Shown here one piece after another: positions 18,105-27,655 of a stretch of DNA of 64,000 nucleotides. This DNA comes from Hellea sp042093735 (GTDB lineage: Bacteria > Pseudomonadota > Alphaproteobacteria > Caulobacterales > Maricaulaceae): contig JBELEM010000009.1 of NCBI GenBank assembly GCA_042093735.1, positions 1 through 64,000 of the forward strand, read 5' to 3'. The stretch's first letter is position 1, and every line of letters starts with the position of its first letter. The notes under the pieces are model-generated. The model worked only from the letters and a program-made list of their open reading frames with translations, was not told the DNA's origin and did no database searches. Made by a program: the position numbers and the translations under genes.

Positions 18105-19271
18105 TCAGAGAGCCGCTGCAAATCGTTCAAATAAATAAAAACTGTCCCTTGGCCCAGGGCTAGCCTCTGGGTGGTGCTGAACAGAGAAAACCGGCTTTCC
18201 TTTTAGCTGTATTCCGCAGTTGGATCCATCAAAAAGGCTTACATGAGTTTCTTCAACATTTTTTGGAAGACTGTTTGCATCGACTGCAAAGCCATGGTTC
18301 ATCGAAACAATCTCAACCTTATTAGTAGTATAATCTTTAACAGGGTGATTAGCTCCATGGTGACCTTGACTCATTTTAATTGTTTTGGCCCCTAGTGCTA
18401 GTGCAAGCATTTGGTGTCCCAAGCATATTCCTAAAACTGGAATATTTGCCGATATAATATCTTGTATTACGGGTATGGCTTTAATGCCTGTTGCTTCTGG
18501 GTCCCCAGGCCCATTGCTAAGAACAACGCCGTCGGGCCTCAAACTCAATATTTCACTTGCCGACAAACTTGAAGAAACAACAGTAACTTTGAGTCCTGCT
18601 GATACTAAGTTTCTCAAAATATTACGCTTAACTCCATAATCTATAACTACTACGGACTTTATACCCTTTTTATTTTCATAACCGTCAGGCCAAATCCATT
18701 GCCCTTTATCCCAACTAAAACTCTGGTTTGTTGACGATTTTGTTGCAAGGTCAGATTTAACGAGGCCTTTCCAGGTTTTAGCTTTTCTTATTAAGTCATC
18801 AACTTCAAATATACCGTCTTTTGAATGTGCTATTACCCCATTAAGCATACCATTATCACGTATAAATGATGTAAGCGCTCGCGTATCAATACCTGATAAG
18901 CCAATTATTCCTCGGTTTTCTAGCCACACATCAAGATCATTTTTCGATCTCCAGTTGGATGCTTTAGTTATTGAAGCTTTAAATATCGCTCCTCTCGCTG
19001 CGCTCTTTGCTGAGGTACTTGATGCCTCTTCATCTTCATCATTAGTTCCTGTGTTGCCTATGTGTGGAAAGGTAAAGCATACAACTTGATCGGTATAAGA
19101 TGGATCTGTGAGTATCTCTTGATACCCAGTGATTGCTGTATTGAAGCATACCTCACCGACGGCACTGCCAAGAGCTCCACAGCCTTTTCCATAAAACACT
19201 TGACCATTCTCTAAAACTAAAATGCCGGTAACAAGTTTATTAATTACTTGATTTTCGGTTTTCATAGTCAT
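18105..19271 (-). CDS. carA: Carbamoyl-phosphate synthase, small (glutaminase) subunit
   Basis: CarA hydrolyses glutamine and passes ammonia to CarB. The 388-residue form starts at the ATG closest to the family length; the frame is open 29 codons upstream without similarity, and a second Met lies two codons further in. The N-terminal CarA domain runs to about residue 185, followed by a class I glutamine amidotransferase domain with the nucleophile Cys in LGICLGHQMLALALG and the His/Glu pair in QHHPEASPGP. It is separated from carB by the opposite-strand reductase gene, so the two subunits must be transcribed from different promoters. Confidence 0.95.
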   Translation of the reverse strand: MTMKTENQVINKLVTGILVLENGQVFYGKGCGALGSAVGEVCFNTAITGYQEILTDPSYTDQVVCFTFPHIGNTGTNDEDEEASSTSAKSAARGAIFKASITKASNWRSKNDLDVWLENRGIIGLSGIDTRALTSFIRDNGMLNGVIAHSKDGIFEVDDLIRKAKTWKGLVKSDLATKSSTNQSFSWDKGQWIWPDGYENKKGIKSVVVIDYGVKRNILRNLVSAGLKVTVVSSSLSASEILSLRPDGVVLSNGPGDPEATGIKAIPVIQDIISANIPVLGICLGHQMLALALGAKTIKMSQGHHGANHPVKDYTTNKVEIVSMNHGFAVDANSLPKNVEETHVSLFDGSNCGIQLKGKPVFSVQHHPEASPGPRDSFYLFERFAAAL

Positions 19272-19491
19272 AAATCCCGGTATTAGCCTTTTTAGGCAAG
19301 TCAGATATCTGAAAGGACTTTTAGCGCGAGAGACAAAGTATACAAGTAGCAAATGCAAAGTAATTAGCTCATCAGCAAAAAAAGAGCTAAATTATACGAG
19401 TTATACAATTGTTTTTTTGTAATTATACCAGTTTTATTTTTATTTATAAAACTATTGATGAATTTATAAACGTTTAAAGAGTGAAAAGCTT

Positions 19492-19953
19492 ATGGACCTA
19501 CGTGATTCTATTACAAGTAATACGAAAACTGCCATGAAAAGTGGTGATAAAATTCGTGTGTCAACTTTGAGACTAATTTCTGCAGCTATTAAAGATCGTG
19601 ATATAGCAGCACGTGCAGAGGACCGTTGTGAGGGTATTGCAGATACACAGATACTTTCATTGTTACAAAAAATGGTCCGCCAGCGGGAAGAGAGTGCAAA
19701 GACCTATGAAGATAATGGCAGACCAGAACTTGCTGAACGCGAGTTAAAAGAAATAGATATAATACGAGAGTTCATGCCAAAACCGCTGTCGGATGCTGAG
19801 ATGCGTTCAGCCGTAAACGAAGCAGTTAAAGCTAATAATGCGACTTGTTTAAAAGATATGGGTAAAGTTATGGGTAGTTTGAAAACACTATACGCAGGTA
19901 GGCTTAACATGGGAAAAGCTGGCGCGTTGGTCAAAGAACACCTTTGCAATTAA
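19492..19953 (+). CDS. GatB/YqeY domain protein
   Basis: This 153-residue protein has the YqeY fold found as the tail domain of GatB in the tRNA-dependent amidotransferase. Standalone YqeY proteins are thought to bind RNA or tRNA, but their role is not settled. Typical segments are the N-terminal STLRLISAAIKDRDI, the middle LLQKMVRQREESAKTYEDNG and REFMPKPLSDAEM, and the C-terminal MGKVMGSLK. It lies 75 bp before dnaG in the same orientation, a placement common in alphaproteobacteria (carA, yqeY, dnaG, rpoD), and diverges from carA. Confidence 0.9.
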   Translation: MDLRDSITSNTKTAMKSGDKIRVSTLRLISAAIKDRDIAARAEDRCEGIADTQILSLLQKMVRQREESAKTYEDNGRPELAERELKEIDIIREFMPKPLSDAEMRSAVNEAVKANNATCLKDMGKVMGSLKTLYAGRLNMGKAGALVKEHLCN

Positions 19954-20028
19954 TAATTTTGAGTATTTTTTAATACTTATTTTCAGTTAAGATTCGCAAA
20001 AACAATTTTATAATACTAAGCTAATTTT

Positions 20029-21840
20029 ATGCGATTTGGCGAAAACTTCATGAATGAAATAAAATCACGCGTTCGAGTATCAGATGTGGTTGCGAAGCAT
20101 GTCAAATTAAAACGTCAAGGTAGAGAGTTTTCAGGGCTTTCTCCTTTTACTGGTGAGAAAACTCCTAGTTTTTTTGTAAATGATGAAAAAGGTTTCTACC
20201 ACTGCTTTTCAAGTGGAAAGCATGGGGATGCTATTTCCTTTTTAATGGAACTAGAGGGCCTTACATTTCCTGAGGCTGTTGAGCGATTAGCTGAACAAAT
20301 AGGCATCGAAATGCCAAAGTCTGATCCTGCTGCTGAGCAGAGAGCCGCAAGAAATAAAAATACTATTAATTGGATGGAGCATGCTCAGGAATTTTTTCAA
20401 AAGTCTTTATATAGAAATGTTGGGGAGTCATCACGTGATTACCTCAAAGGCCGAGGATTAACTAAGACTGCTGCAGATTATTTTGGTATAGGTTATGCCC
20501 CTAATAACTTTTCAGCTTTAAAAGATGATTTGATACAAAAAGGTGCGAAGCTTAATACATTGATTGAGGCTGGTTTATTAGTTCAGCCTGAAGATACTTC
20601 GCGGCAACCTTGGGATCGTTTTAGAGATCGCATTATGTTTCCCATACATGACTCTCGTGGACGACTAGTAGCCTTTGGCGGTCGCGCTATGGATAGCAGC
20701 TCTAAAGCAAAGTATTTAAACTCTCCAGAAACTCCCATATTTCAAAAAGGACAATTACTTTATAATTACCACCGTGCTCATAAAGCAGTTTCAAGTCCAC
20801 AAAGCAGTCACAGAGGGTTAATTGTTGCAGAGGGGTACATGGATGTAATTGCTCTAGCTCGTGCAGGATTTAAGCATGCTGTTGCTCCTATGGGTACTGC
20901 TCTAACCGAAAGTCAATTAATGTTGCTTTGGAGATCCGGTCCTGAACCAATCTTATGTTTTGACGGCGATAAGGCTGGTATTAGAGCAGCATATAGGTCC
21001 ATTGAAAGGGCTTTGCCCCTTATTAGCCCAACGCGTACTCTCAGATTTGCTATGTTGCCTGATGGAGAAGACCCAGATGACCTAATTAAAACTAAGGGTA
21101 AAATCGAGATGCAAAACATATTGAATCAATCAATACCTTTAGTCAAAATGTTATGGGAGCGCGAGATTAACCTCGAATCTTTAAATTCCCCAGAAGCAAA
21201 AGCTGGACTAAAATCAAGAATATTTGATGCAATAAAAGAAATTCAAAATGAGGAAGTGAGGGTGCAATATAGAAACGACCTTTTGGGTCGTTTTGACTCT
21301 GAATTTGGTCGAGGGGTTAAGTATCAATCAAATAACTTTACTCCTTCTCGAAATCCATCAACAGCTCTTAAAGCAACTATGCGGCCTAATGCCATTACAA
21401 CTGCTAGAGAGAAACGATTAATTAGTGCGATTTTAGAGTGGCCGGAACTTTTAAATTATCTTGATGAAGTTTTTTTTGGGTTAAAATTTACATCTTCCGC
21501 TGCGATTCAAATGCAAAGTATGCTATTGTCTTATTGGCAACTAACAAAATCAGTTGAAAAGTCTTCTCTTAATGCCCATATAGCCAACCATGGAATGGAA
21601 CTACTAAAAAGTGGATTTTCCCGAGATCGCCAACTTATAACGGCGGCAATGGGAGGCATCGACGCTGAACTGGAAACACGAACGGCCATCTGGATAAAAG
21701 AGGCCAGCACCTTATCAGGGTTTAACCAGTTAGACGCCGATGGCAGTGAGACTATAAATTTGATGGCTGAGGCCATCAGAAACGATAATACTGTTGCTCT
21801 AAAGCGACGCATGCGTGCCTCGAAAGAGGAGCGCGATTAA
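20029..21840 (+). CDS. dnaG: DNA primase with degenerate zinc site
   Basis: This 603-residue primase makes RNA primers for replication. The N-terminal zinc-binding domain is recognisable but three of four ligands are gone: the CPFH pair appears as SPFT (Ser38, Thr41), and CFGC appears as CFSS (Cys59 kept, Ser62). I recall the same loss from rhizobial primases, so it is probably a lineage trait rather than damage. The TOPRIM domain is intact, with VAEGYMDVIAL and the acidic CFDGDKAG. The C-terminal helicase-binding region is present. It forms the usual macromolecular-synthesis pair with rpoD 106 bp downstream. Confidence 0.95.
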   Translation: MRFGENFMNEIKSRVRVSDVVAKHVKLKRQGREFSGLSPFTGEKTPSFFVNDEKGFYHCFSSGKHGDAISFLMELEGLTFPEAVERLAEQIGIEMPKSDPAAEQRAARNKNTINWMEHAQEFFQKSLYRNVGESSRDYLKGRGLTKTAADYFGIGYAPNNFSALKDDLIQKGAKLNTLIEAGLLVQPEDTSRQPWDRFRDRIMFPIHDSRGRLVAFGGRAMDSSSKAKYLNSPETPIFQKGQLLYNYHRAHKAVSSPQSSHRGLIVAEGYMDVIALARAGFKHAVAPMGTALTESQLMLLWRSGPEPILCFDGDKAGIRAAYRSIERALPLISPTRTLRFAMLPDGEDPDDLIKTKGKIEMQNILNQSIPLVKMLWEREINLESLNSPEAKAGLKSRIFDAIKEIQNEEVRVQYRNDLLGRFDSEFGRGVKYQSNNFTPSRNPSTALKATMRPNAITTAREKRLISAILEWPELLNYLDEVFFGLKFTSSAAIQMQSMLLSYWQLTKSVEKSSLNAHIANHGMELLKSGFSRDRQLITAAMGGIDAELETRTAIWIKEASTLSGFNQLDADGSETINLMAEAIRNDNTVALKRRMRASKEERD

Positions 21841-21946
21841 ATTTAAATTTGGCCATGCTTGTTAGGTCCGCCCTGGATTATGACGGTATTGTTAACCGAT
21901 TGAATAATAAGACTGAGTACAACTTAGTTTTTGTTGGAGTAAAAAT

Positions 21947-24064
21947 ATGGCAAAAGTCGCCACAAAAAAAACCACCAAGCAGACGACTGCTAAAAAACCA
22001 ACCAAACGAAAATCTGCTGCTAAAAAAGCAGAAGAGTTAGCTCAAGCAGAAAAAGAGTTAGCCATTGCGCGGGCTGAAGAGGCTAAGCCTCGTGTTCTGA
22101 CATATAAACTTGATATGACTCATATCGAGACAAAGCGGATGGTTGCAATCGCTAGAAAGTCAGGATTACTAACGACTGATGAGCTAGGTAAACATTTAAA
22201 AATTGAGGGTATCTCAGCGGAAGATATAGAAGTTGCTTTAGCGCAACTCTCTGATTTAGGAATATCTGTCATCGAAGAAGTTGAAGAGGAGACCCTAGGC
22301 TCTAAAACGTTAGCGCGAGCTGAAACAACTGCGGTCAAAGGCGGTAACTCAAAAGACGAACTGGATCGCACCGATGACCCTGTTCGTATGTACCTTCGTG
22401 AAATGGGTGTAGTCGAGCTACTATCACGTGAAGGTGAGATTGCCATAGCGAAACGCATAGAAGCTGGTCGCGATACAATGATCAAAGGCTTGTGTGAATC
22501 CGCCCTTACTTTCGAAGCTATTATGGTTTGGCGCGAAGAGTTAGAAGAAGGGAGAATACTTTTACGCGATATAATCGATCTAGATACAACTTACAACAGA
22601 GCCATTGGTAATATTCAAGAAGACCGTTCTCAAGCTGCAGTTAGAAGAGAAAAAATTGAGAAGGGTGAGTTAGAAGCTACAGAAGAAGACTTAAATCAGA
22701 AATTTGATAATGGTAAAACAAAAATAGAGATTAACCGAGATTACAAAGAGGGCGAAAAGCCCATTGATGATGACGAGGATGAGGAGGATGATAGAACAAA
22801 TTTATCAATGGCTAACATGGAAGCTGCTCTTCGCGAAGACATAATGGCTAAATTGAGCCGTATAGCTCAAGATTTTGGAAGGTTTCAAAAGTTACAGCAA
22901 ATGCTTATACGGTCTAGGCTTTCTGGTAAGAAAATGCGAAAACCACAGGCAGAAGAGTACGACCAAATACAAAATGAAATTATTGAAGAAATCAAATCCC
23001 TTCATCTAAACAATGCAAGAATAGATGCACTAATTGATCAACTATATTCTCTTAACAAACAATTCATAAGCTTAGAGGGTAAATTAATGCGATTAGCTGA
23101 TGGGAATGGTGTGCCGCGAGTAGAGTTTTTGCATAGTTACTTAGGCTCAGAGCTCAACCCAAATTGGTTGGAGGATATGGCTGGAACTTCCGAAGCTTGG
23201 GAACGTTTTGCAAAGCGTGAAAAAATTACAATTGAAAAACTTAGGGCTGAAATTGGTTCTCTTGCTCAAATCACGGGTGTACCTGTTGATGAATTCCGGC
23301 GAATAGTACAGACTGTACAAAAAGGAGAGCGCGAGGCTCGCCAGGCTAAGAAAGAAATGGTTGAAGCAAATCTACGTTTGGTGATATCGATTGCAAAGAA
23401 ATACACCAATCGCGGTCTTCAGTTTCTAGACCTTATTCAAGAGGGCAATATAGGCCTAATGAAAGCAGTTGATAAGTTTGAATATAGACGTGGATATAAA
23501 TTTTCTACTTATGCGACTTGGTGGATAAGACAAGCTATAACAAGGTCCATAGCAGATCAAGCACGGACTATTCGTATACCTGTTCATATGATTGAAACGA
23601 TAAATAAAATTGTACGAACAAGCCGTCAAATTTTACATGAAATTGGTCGTGAACCTACTCCTGAGGAACTTGCAGCTAAACTATCAATGCCATTAGATAA
23701 AGTTCGTAAGGTTATGAAGATAGCTAAAGAACCTATTTCGCTAGAAACTCCCATTGGCGATGAGGAGGACAGTCAGCTTGGTGATTTCATAGAAGATAAC
23801 AATGCAATTTTACCAATTGACGCTGCAATTCAATCAAACTTGCGTGAGACTACCACACGCGTGCTTGCATCTTTAACCCCTCGAGAGGAAAGAGTACTTA
23901 GAATGAGGTTTGGAATTGGCATGAATACGGATCACACTCTTGAAGAGGTTGGTCAGCAATTCAGCGTTACTCGGGAAAGAATTCGTCAAATTGAAGCTAA
24001 AGCATTACGTAAGTTGAAGCACCCTAGTAGGAGCAGAAAATTACGTAGTTTTCTTGATCAGTAA
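21947..24064 (+). CDS. rpoD: Primary sigma factor RpoD (sigma-70)
   Basis: This 705-residue housekeeping sigma factor begins with a Lys/Ala-rich tail, then region 1.1 (about 55-130), region 1.2 (DPVRMYLREMGVVELLSREG, about 143-162) and an acidic non-conserved stretch containing DDDEDEEDD. The core-binding region 2 (ANLRLVISIAKKYTNRGLQF) and the -10-recognising YKFSTYATWWIRQAITRSI follow, then region 3 and region 4 with the -35 helix-turn-helix TLEEVGQQFSVTRERIRQIE. The start follows GGAGT. It is the partner gene of dnaG. Length and motifs are normal for an alphaproteobacterial RpoD. Confidence 0.97.
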   Translation: MAKVATKKTTKQTTAKKPTKRKSAAKKAEELAQAEKELAIARAEEAKPRVLTYKLDMTHIETKRMVAIARKSGLLTTDELGKHLKIEGISAEDIEVALAQLSDLGISVIEEVEEETLGSKTLARAETTAVKGGNSKDELDRTDDPVRMYLREMGVVELLSREGEIAIAKRIEAGRDTMIKGLCESALTFEAIMVWREELEEGRILLRDIIDLDTTYNRAIGNIQEDRSQAAVRREKIEKGELEATEEDLNQKFDNGKTKIEINRDYKEGEKPIDDDEDEEDDRTNLSMANMEAALREDIMAKLSRIAQDFGRFQKLQQMLIRSRLSGKKMRKPQAEEYDQIQNEIIEEIKSLHLNNARIDALIDQLYSLNKQFISLEGKLMRLADGNGVPRVEFLHSYLGSELNPNWLEDMAGTSEAWERFAKREKITIEKLRAEIGSLAQITGVPVDEFRRIVQTVQKGEREARQAKKEMVEANLRLVISIAKKYTNRGLQFLDLIQEGNIGLMKAVDKFEYRRGYKFSTYATWWIRQAITRSIADQARTIRIPVHMIETINKIVRTSRQILHEIGREPTPEELAAKLSMPLDKVRKVMKIAKEPISLETPIGDEEDSQLGDFIEDNNAILPIDAAIQSNLRETTTRVLASLTPREERVLRMRFGIGMNTDHTLEEVGQQFSVTRERIRQIEAKALRKLKHPSRSRKLRSFLDQ

Positions 24065-24114
24065 AATAGTAAAAATAACCGAAATATCAAAAGGGTTTCA
24101 TTATCGCTGAAATA

Positions 24115-24822
24115 GTGGAAACAAGCCTTTATGGACCATTAAAAAGATACTTCAATAATAAAGGGTTTATTGTAAAAGGTGAAGTTTCTAACGTAGATTT
24201 AGTTGCATTACCCAATGCATTTAACAAAAAAAGTGAACCAATAATTGTTGAATTAAAAACAGGTTTCTCTCTTTCGCTCTTTCATCAAGCTATTCAACGT
24301 CAATCCATAACTAAAAACGTATATATTGCTGTTCCACGCAAAAAAGGAAAAAAAGCATATGTTTCTTTAAGAAGAAATAAAATGTTATCCAGAAGACTCG
24401 GAATTGGATTAATTACGGTCTGCCTCGATCAGGATATAGTAAAAGTAATTTGTGAACCCGGAGTGTTTAAGAGAAAAATAATAACTTCACGTAAAGTAAA
24501 ATTGATAGAAGAGTTTGAAGCTTTACATGGCGATCCAAATAAAGGTGGAATGATGTCATCTGGGGTTATGACTGCTTATAAGCAAGCAGCATTGAGGTGC
24601 GCTAAAATCCTGAGTGTTAATGGTCCCACAAAGGCTTCTCTGGTCGCCAATAAAGCTTCGTGCCCTATGGCTCGTAATTTAATGGCTGCCAATTATTACG
24701 GTTGGTTTGTCAAGACTGGCAGAGGTGTTTATGGTATTTCAGAGAGAGGAGAAGATGCAATACTAGAGTATGTTGATTTAATTAATACTATGTTTCAATC
24801 ACAATCACACTGTGGTGACTAA
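24115..24822 (+). CDS. DUF2161-family putative PD-(D/E)XK nuclease-like protein
   Basis: This 235-residue protein matches what I know of DUF2161, an alphaproteobacterial family annotated as putative phosphodiesterase or nuclease. The N-terminal half has a PD-(D/E)XK layout: an Asp in EVSNVDLVALP (about residue 28) followed by IIVELKTGFSLSLFHQAIQR, with Glu-X-Lys near residue 43. The C-terminal half (about 150-230) looks like a winged helix. No function is proven. The start is probably GTG, because no ATG is available without losing the conserved ETSLYGPLK opening. It follows rpoD by 50 bp and overlaps the convergent M16 gene by four bases. Confidence 0.7.
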   Translation: METSLYGPLKRYFNNKGFIVKGEVSNVDLVALPNAFNKKSEPIIVELKTGFSLSLFHQAIQRQSITKNVYIAVPRKKGKKAYVSLRRNKMLSRRLGIGLITVCLDQDIVKVICEPGVFKRKIITSRKVKLIEEFEALHGDPNKGGMMSSGVMTAYKQAALRCAKILSVNGPTKASLVANKASCPMARNLMAANYYGWFVKTGRGVYGISERGEDAILEYVDLINTMFQSQSHCGD

Positions 24823-27632
24823 TACTTATTTAGCAAAATAGGATCCCCATACCCAAGTTCTTTTAATCTACCTAATTGTGTTTTGGCATCACCAACCACT
24901 AATATATTCATCTTTGATGGGAGAATATATTTGGCAGCTAATAACTTAAATTTATCAATGGATAATTCTTTTATTAATTTTATATTTTCAGACTGATAAT
25001 TATCATCATAATCATACATGCTGATATTATTTAGAAGCTGCAACTTATTGGTAAATGTTTCATTTTCTAGAGCTTCACCTCTAATCAATGCATTTTTCAT
25101 TACTTCCAGCTCAGCAGCAGTAAATTCAGTTCCATAGCTTTTGATTATGTCTCGAATTAACTCAATAGCTTCTTTTGTGACATTGGTTCTTACTGACGTT
25201 TGTATTTGAAATGAACCCTCATCATTTGTGCCATTAAAAGCTGATCTGATTCCATATGTGTAACCTTTTTCAATTCGTAGTTTTGAATTAAGTTTTGAGG
25301 TGTATATTCCACCAAGCGAGAAATTTATTGCTTTTGCTAATAAGTAATCCTCATTTGTTGCTTTTAAGGATGGGTAATTCATTGTAAGCACGGATTGTTT
25401 TGAATTAGGAATGTCATAAAAGTAGATTTTAGTTTCTTCGACAGGATTTGCAGGTTCCGGTAATAATTTTTGATTATCTGATGACATATTCATGTTGAAA
25501 CTGAATCTCTCTTTTATCTTTTTTGTATCGTAATTTCCAACGATCCTCAGTTTTGCATTATTAAAATTATAAAATTGATTATAAAAATCTTTGAGATCAA
25601 CAAGGTCTACTGCGTCTATCTTGTTTTTTGGACCATACCCTACATAACGTAGTATATTATTATCTTTGTAGTTTAGTTTTGCATTTTCACTGTATGCAAT
25701 AAAGTTTGGGTTTCCTTCTGATTTCGTTATATCTTCAATTGCCTTTATTTTTAATAGTTCAAACTCTTCCTGATCCCAACGTGGCTTCGTAAGAATTTCT
25801 TTTAATATATCTATTGTTTTATTAAAGTTTTTGTTAAGAGTGACCCCTGTGATATAAGTGCCTTCAACATTATTACGAATAGAAATGCTTGAGCCAAGAG
25901 ACTGAATGGCATCCTCTACTTCGGATGTTGTTTTGTTTAAAGTCCCTTTGCCTAGCATTTCAGCTAAAAGTCTGGGTATTGCTGGCTTATCTACAGCTCC
26001 ATATTTTTTACCCGCATCTATAAATAATGAAAAGTTTATAAGTGGTGTTTCATCTGAAAAATTCCCATAAAGACTAAGACCATTTTTTAATTGGTCACGC
26101 CATATATTTGGCGCGCTTATCTCGTAGCTATCACCAAAACTAGGCTCTACAGATCTGTCAAAAGAGGAGGGGGTAAATTTCTTAAGTATTCTATTTTCAG
26201 GATTATATTCACCAATATTAAGATCATTAAGTTTTATTTCTTCTTCTTCTATCTGGGCTTTAACTGCACCTGATAACGCTAGTTTTACCTGCCCTTTGGG
26301 AACAAAGCTTACATATATTGCTTTTTTTTCTTTTATATATTTGTTGTAAACTCTCATAATATCTTCTTCTGTTACTGATAAAATATTATTTATTTCTTCA
26401 GCGTAAAAACCAGGATTATTTGTGAAAGTGTTGTATTCGCTCAGCTGAATTGCCTTTCCTAATGCGCTTTGGATATTTTGATAGAATTCAACTTCTACAC
26501 TAGCTTTTATTCGATTAAGGTCTCTTTCAGAAATGCCATCATTTTCAAAACGTGCAAATCCCTTTTTTAATGATGGAAGTAGAGTATCTAAACCCGTATT
26601 TACATTTGGTGACATAAACATATAGAGTTCACCTGCTATTTCTTTGGTAAAATTAAAGCTTGATATTTGAGAAGTAACCTTATCTTCCTCAACCATAGAC
26701 TTATTAAGCGGTGCATCTTTTCCTTCAGTTAGATAATTGATTAGTATATCTATTGCATAAGAGTCTGGATGATACTGCTTTACAGTAGGCCAAGTTATTG
26801 AGAGCCGAGGCAATGTTGCGAAGTTATCTTCATGGTAAAAGCTCTTGTCTGCCTCTAATGAAATTGGTTCAGCTTCATATGATGAAATATCCTTACCTCT
26901 GGGTATCTCTCCAAAATACTTTGTAATAAGTTTTTTAGCTTCTGATTTTTTAAAATCTCCAGATAAAGTTAGAGTCACATTATTGGGGACATACCACTTC
27001 GAGTAGAATTCTTTCACATCATCTAATGTAGATGAATCTAAGTCTTCCAATGATCCAATAACTTGCCAGTTATATGGGTGACTAGATGGATAAATTGCCT
27101 TTGATACAATATAAAGATTGTGACCATAAGGCTGGTTATCTACACGTTGACGTTTTTCATTTTTTACAACCTGCTTTTCATTATCCAATACATCTTGAGT
27201 CACTGTATTTATAAACCAACCTAATTTATCAGCTTCTGCCCAAATTATCTTCTCAAGCCCCTCTTTTGGTACAGCTTGAAAATATTGGGTCATATCATTA
27301 GTTGTGAAACCGTTAGTGCCATCGCCGCCTATACGTGTATTCATTTCATCAAGTCCGCCGTAGCCAAGATTTTCTGAATCTAGGAATAGCAAGTGTTCAA
27401 ACAAATGTGCGAAACCAGTTTTTCCAGGCTTTTCCCTACCTGAACCAACGTGTGCAGCTAAGTTAATAGCAACAATAGGGTCTGACCTATCGATATGTAG
27501 AATTACTTCTAATCCATTATCCAATATAAATTTTTCAAATTCTATAGCGGGTTTTTTGTTTGAGCTTTTAACGATTATAGCTAATAATGAAATTATAGTT
27601 ATCGAGAGTATTATTATTTTTCTTTTCATCAT
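24819..27632 (-). CDS. M16-family zinc metallopeptidase, two-domain, exported
   Basis: This 937-residue peptidase has two M16 units in one chain. The inverted zinc motif HLFEH (His76, Glu79, His80) and the distal Glu in LDNEKQVVKNEKRQR lie in the N-terminal unit. The C-terminal unit (about residue 500 on) keeps the fold but has no HXXEH, as in other clamshell M16 enzymes where only one half is catalytic. A basic start and a hydrophobic run (residues 5-22) indicate a signal peptide or membrane anchor, so it probably acts in the periplasm on peptides or unfolded proteins. GGTGAAGAG precedes the first of two adjacent Met codons. Confidence 0.9.
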   Translation of the reverse strand: MMKRKIIILSITIISLLAIIVKSSNKKPAIEFEKFILDNGLEVILHIDRSDPIVAINLAAHVGSGREKPGKTGFAHLFEHLLFLDSENLGYGGLDEMNTRIGGDGTNGFTTNDMTQYFQAVPKEGLEKIIWAEADKLGWFINTVTQDVLDNEKQVVKNEKRQRVDNQPYGHNLYIVSKAIYPSSHPYNWQVIGSLEDLDSSTLDDVKEFYSKWYVPNNVTLTLSGDFKKSEAKKLITKYFGEIPRGKDISSYEAEPISLEADKSFYHEDNFATLPRLSITWPTVKQYHPDSYAIDILINYLTEGKDAPLNKSMVEEDKVTSQISSFNFTKEIAGELYMFMSPNVNTGLDTLLPSLKKGFARFENDGISERDLNRIKASVEVEFYQNIQSALGKAIQLSEYNTFTNNPGFYAEEINNILSVTEEDIMRVYNKYIKEKKAIYVSFVPKGQVKLALSGAVKAQIEEEEIKLNDLNIGEYNPENRILKKFTPSSFDRSVEPSFGDSYEISAPNIWRDQLKNGLSLYGNFSDETPLINFSLFIDAGKKYGAVDKPAIPRLLAEMLGKGTLNKTTSEVEDAIQSLGSSISIRNNVEGTYITGVTLNKNFNKTIDILKEILTKPRWDQEEFELLKIKAIEDITKSEGNPNFIAYSENAKLNYKDNNILRYVGYGPKNKIDAVDLVDLKDFYNQFYNFNNAKLRIVGNYDTKKIKERFSFNMNMSSDNQKLLPEPANPVEETKIYFYDIPNSKQSVLTMNYPSLKATNEDYLLAKAINFSLGGIYTSKLNSKLRIEKGYTYGIRSAFNGTNDEGSFQIQTSVRTNVTKEAIELIRDIIKSYGTEFTAAELEVMKNALIRGEALENETFTNKLQLLNNISMYDYDDNYQSENIKLIKELSIDKFKLLAAKYILPSKMNILVVGDAKTQLGRLKELGYGDPILLNKY

Positions 27633-27655
27633 CTCTTCACCAAGTAATTTTAGAT

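Noticed and set aside
22120..22485. 121-codon frame on the minus strand inside rpoD
   Set aside because: It is an antisense shadow of a certain gene and has no ribosome-binding site or recognisable motif.
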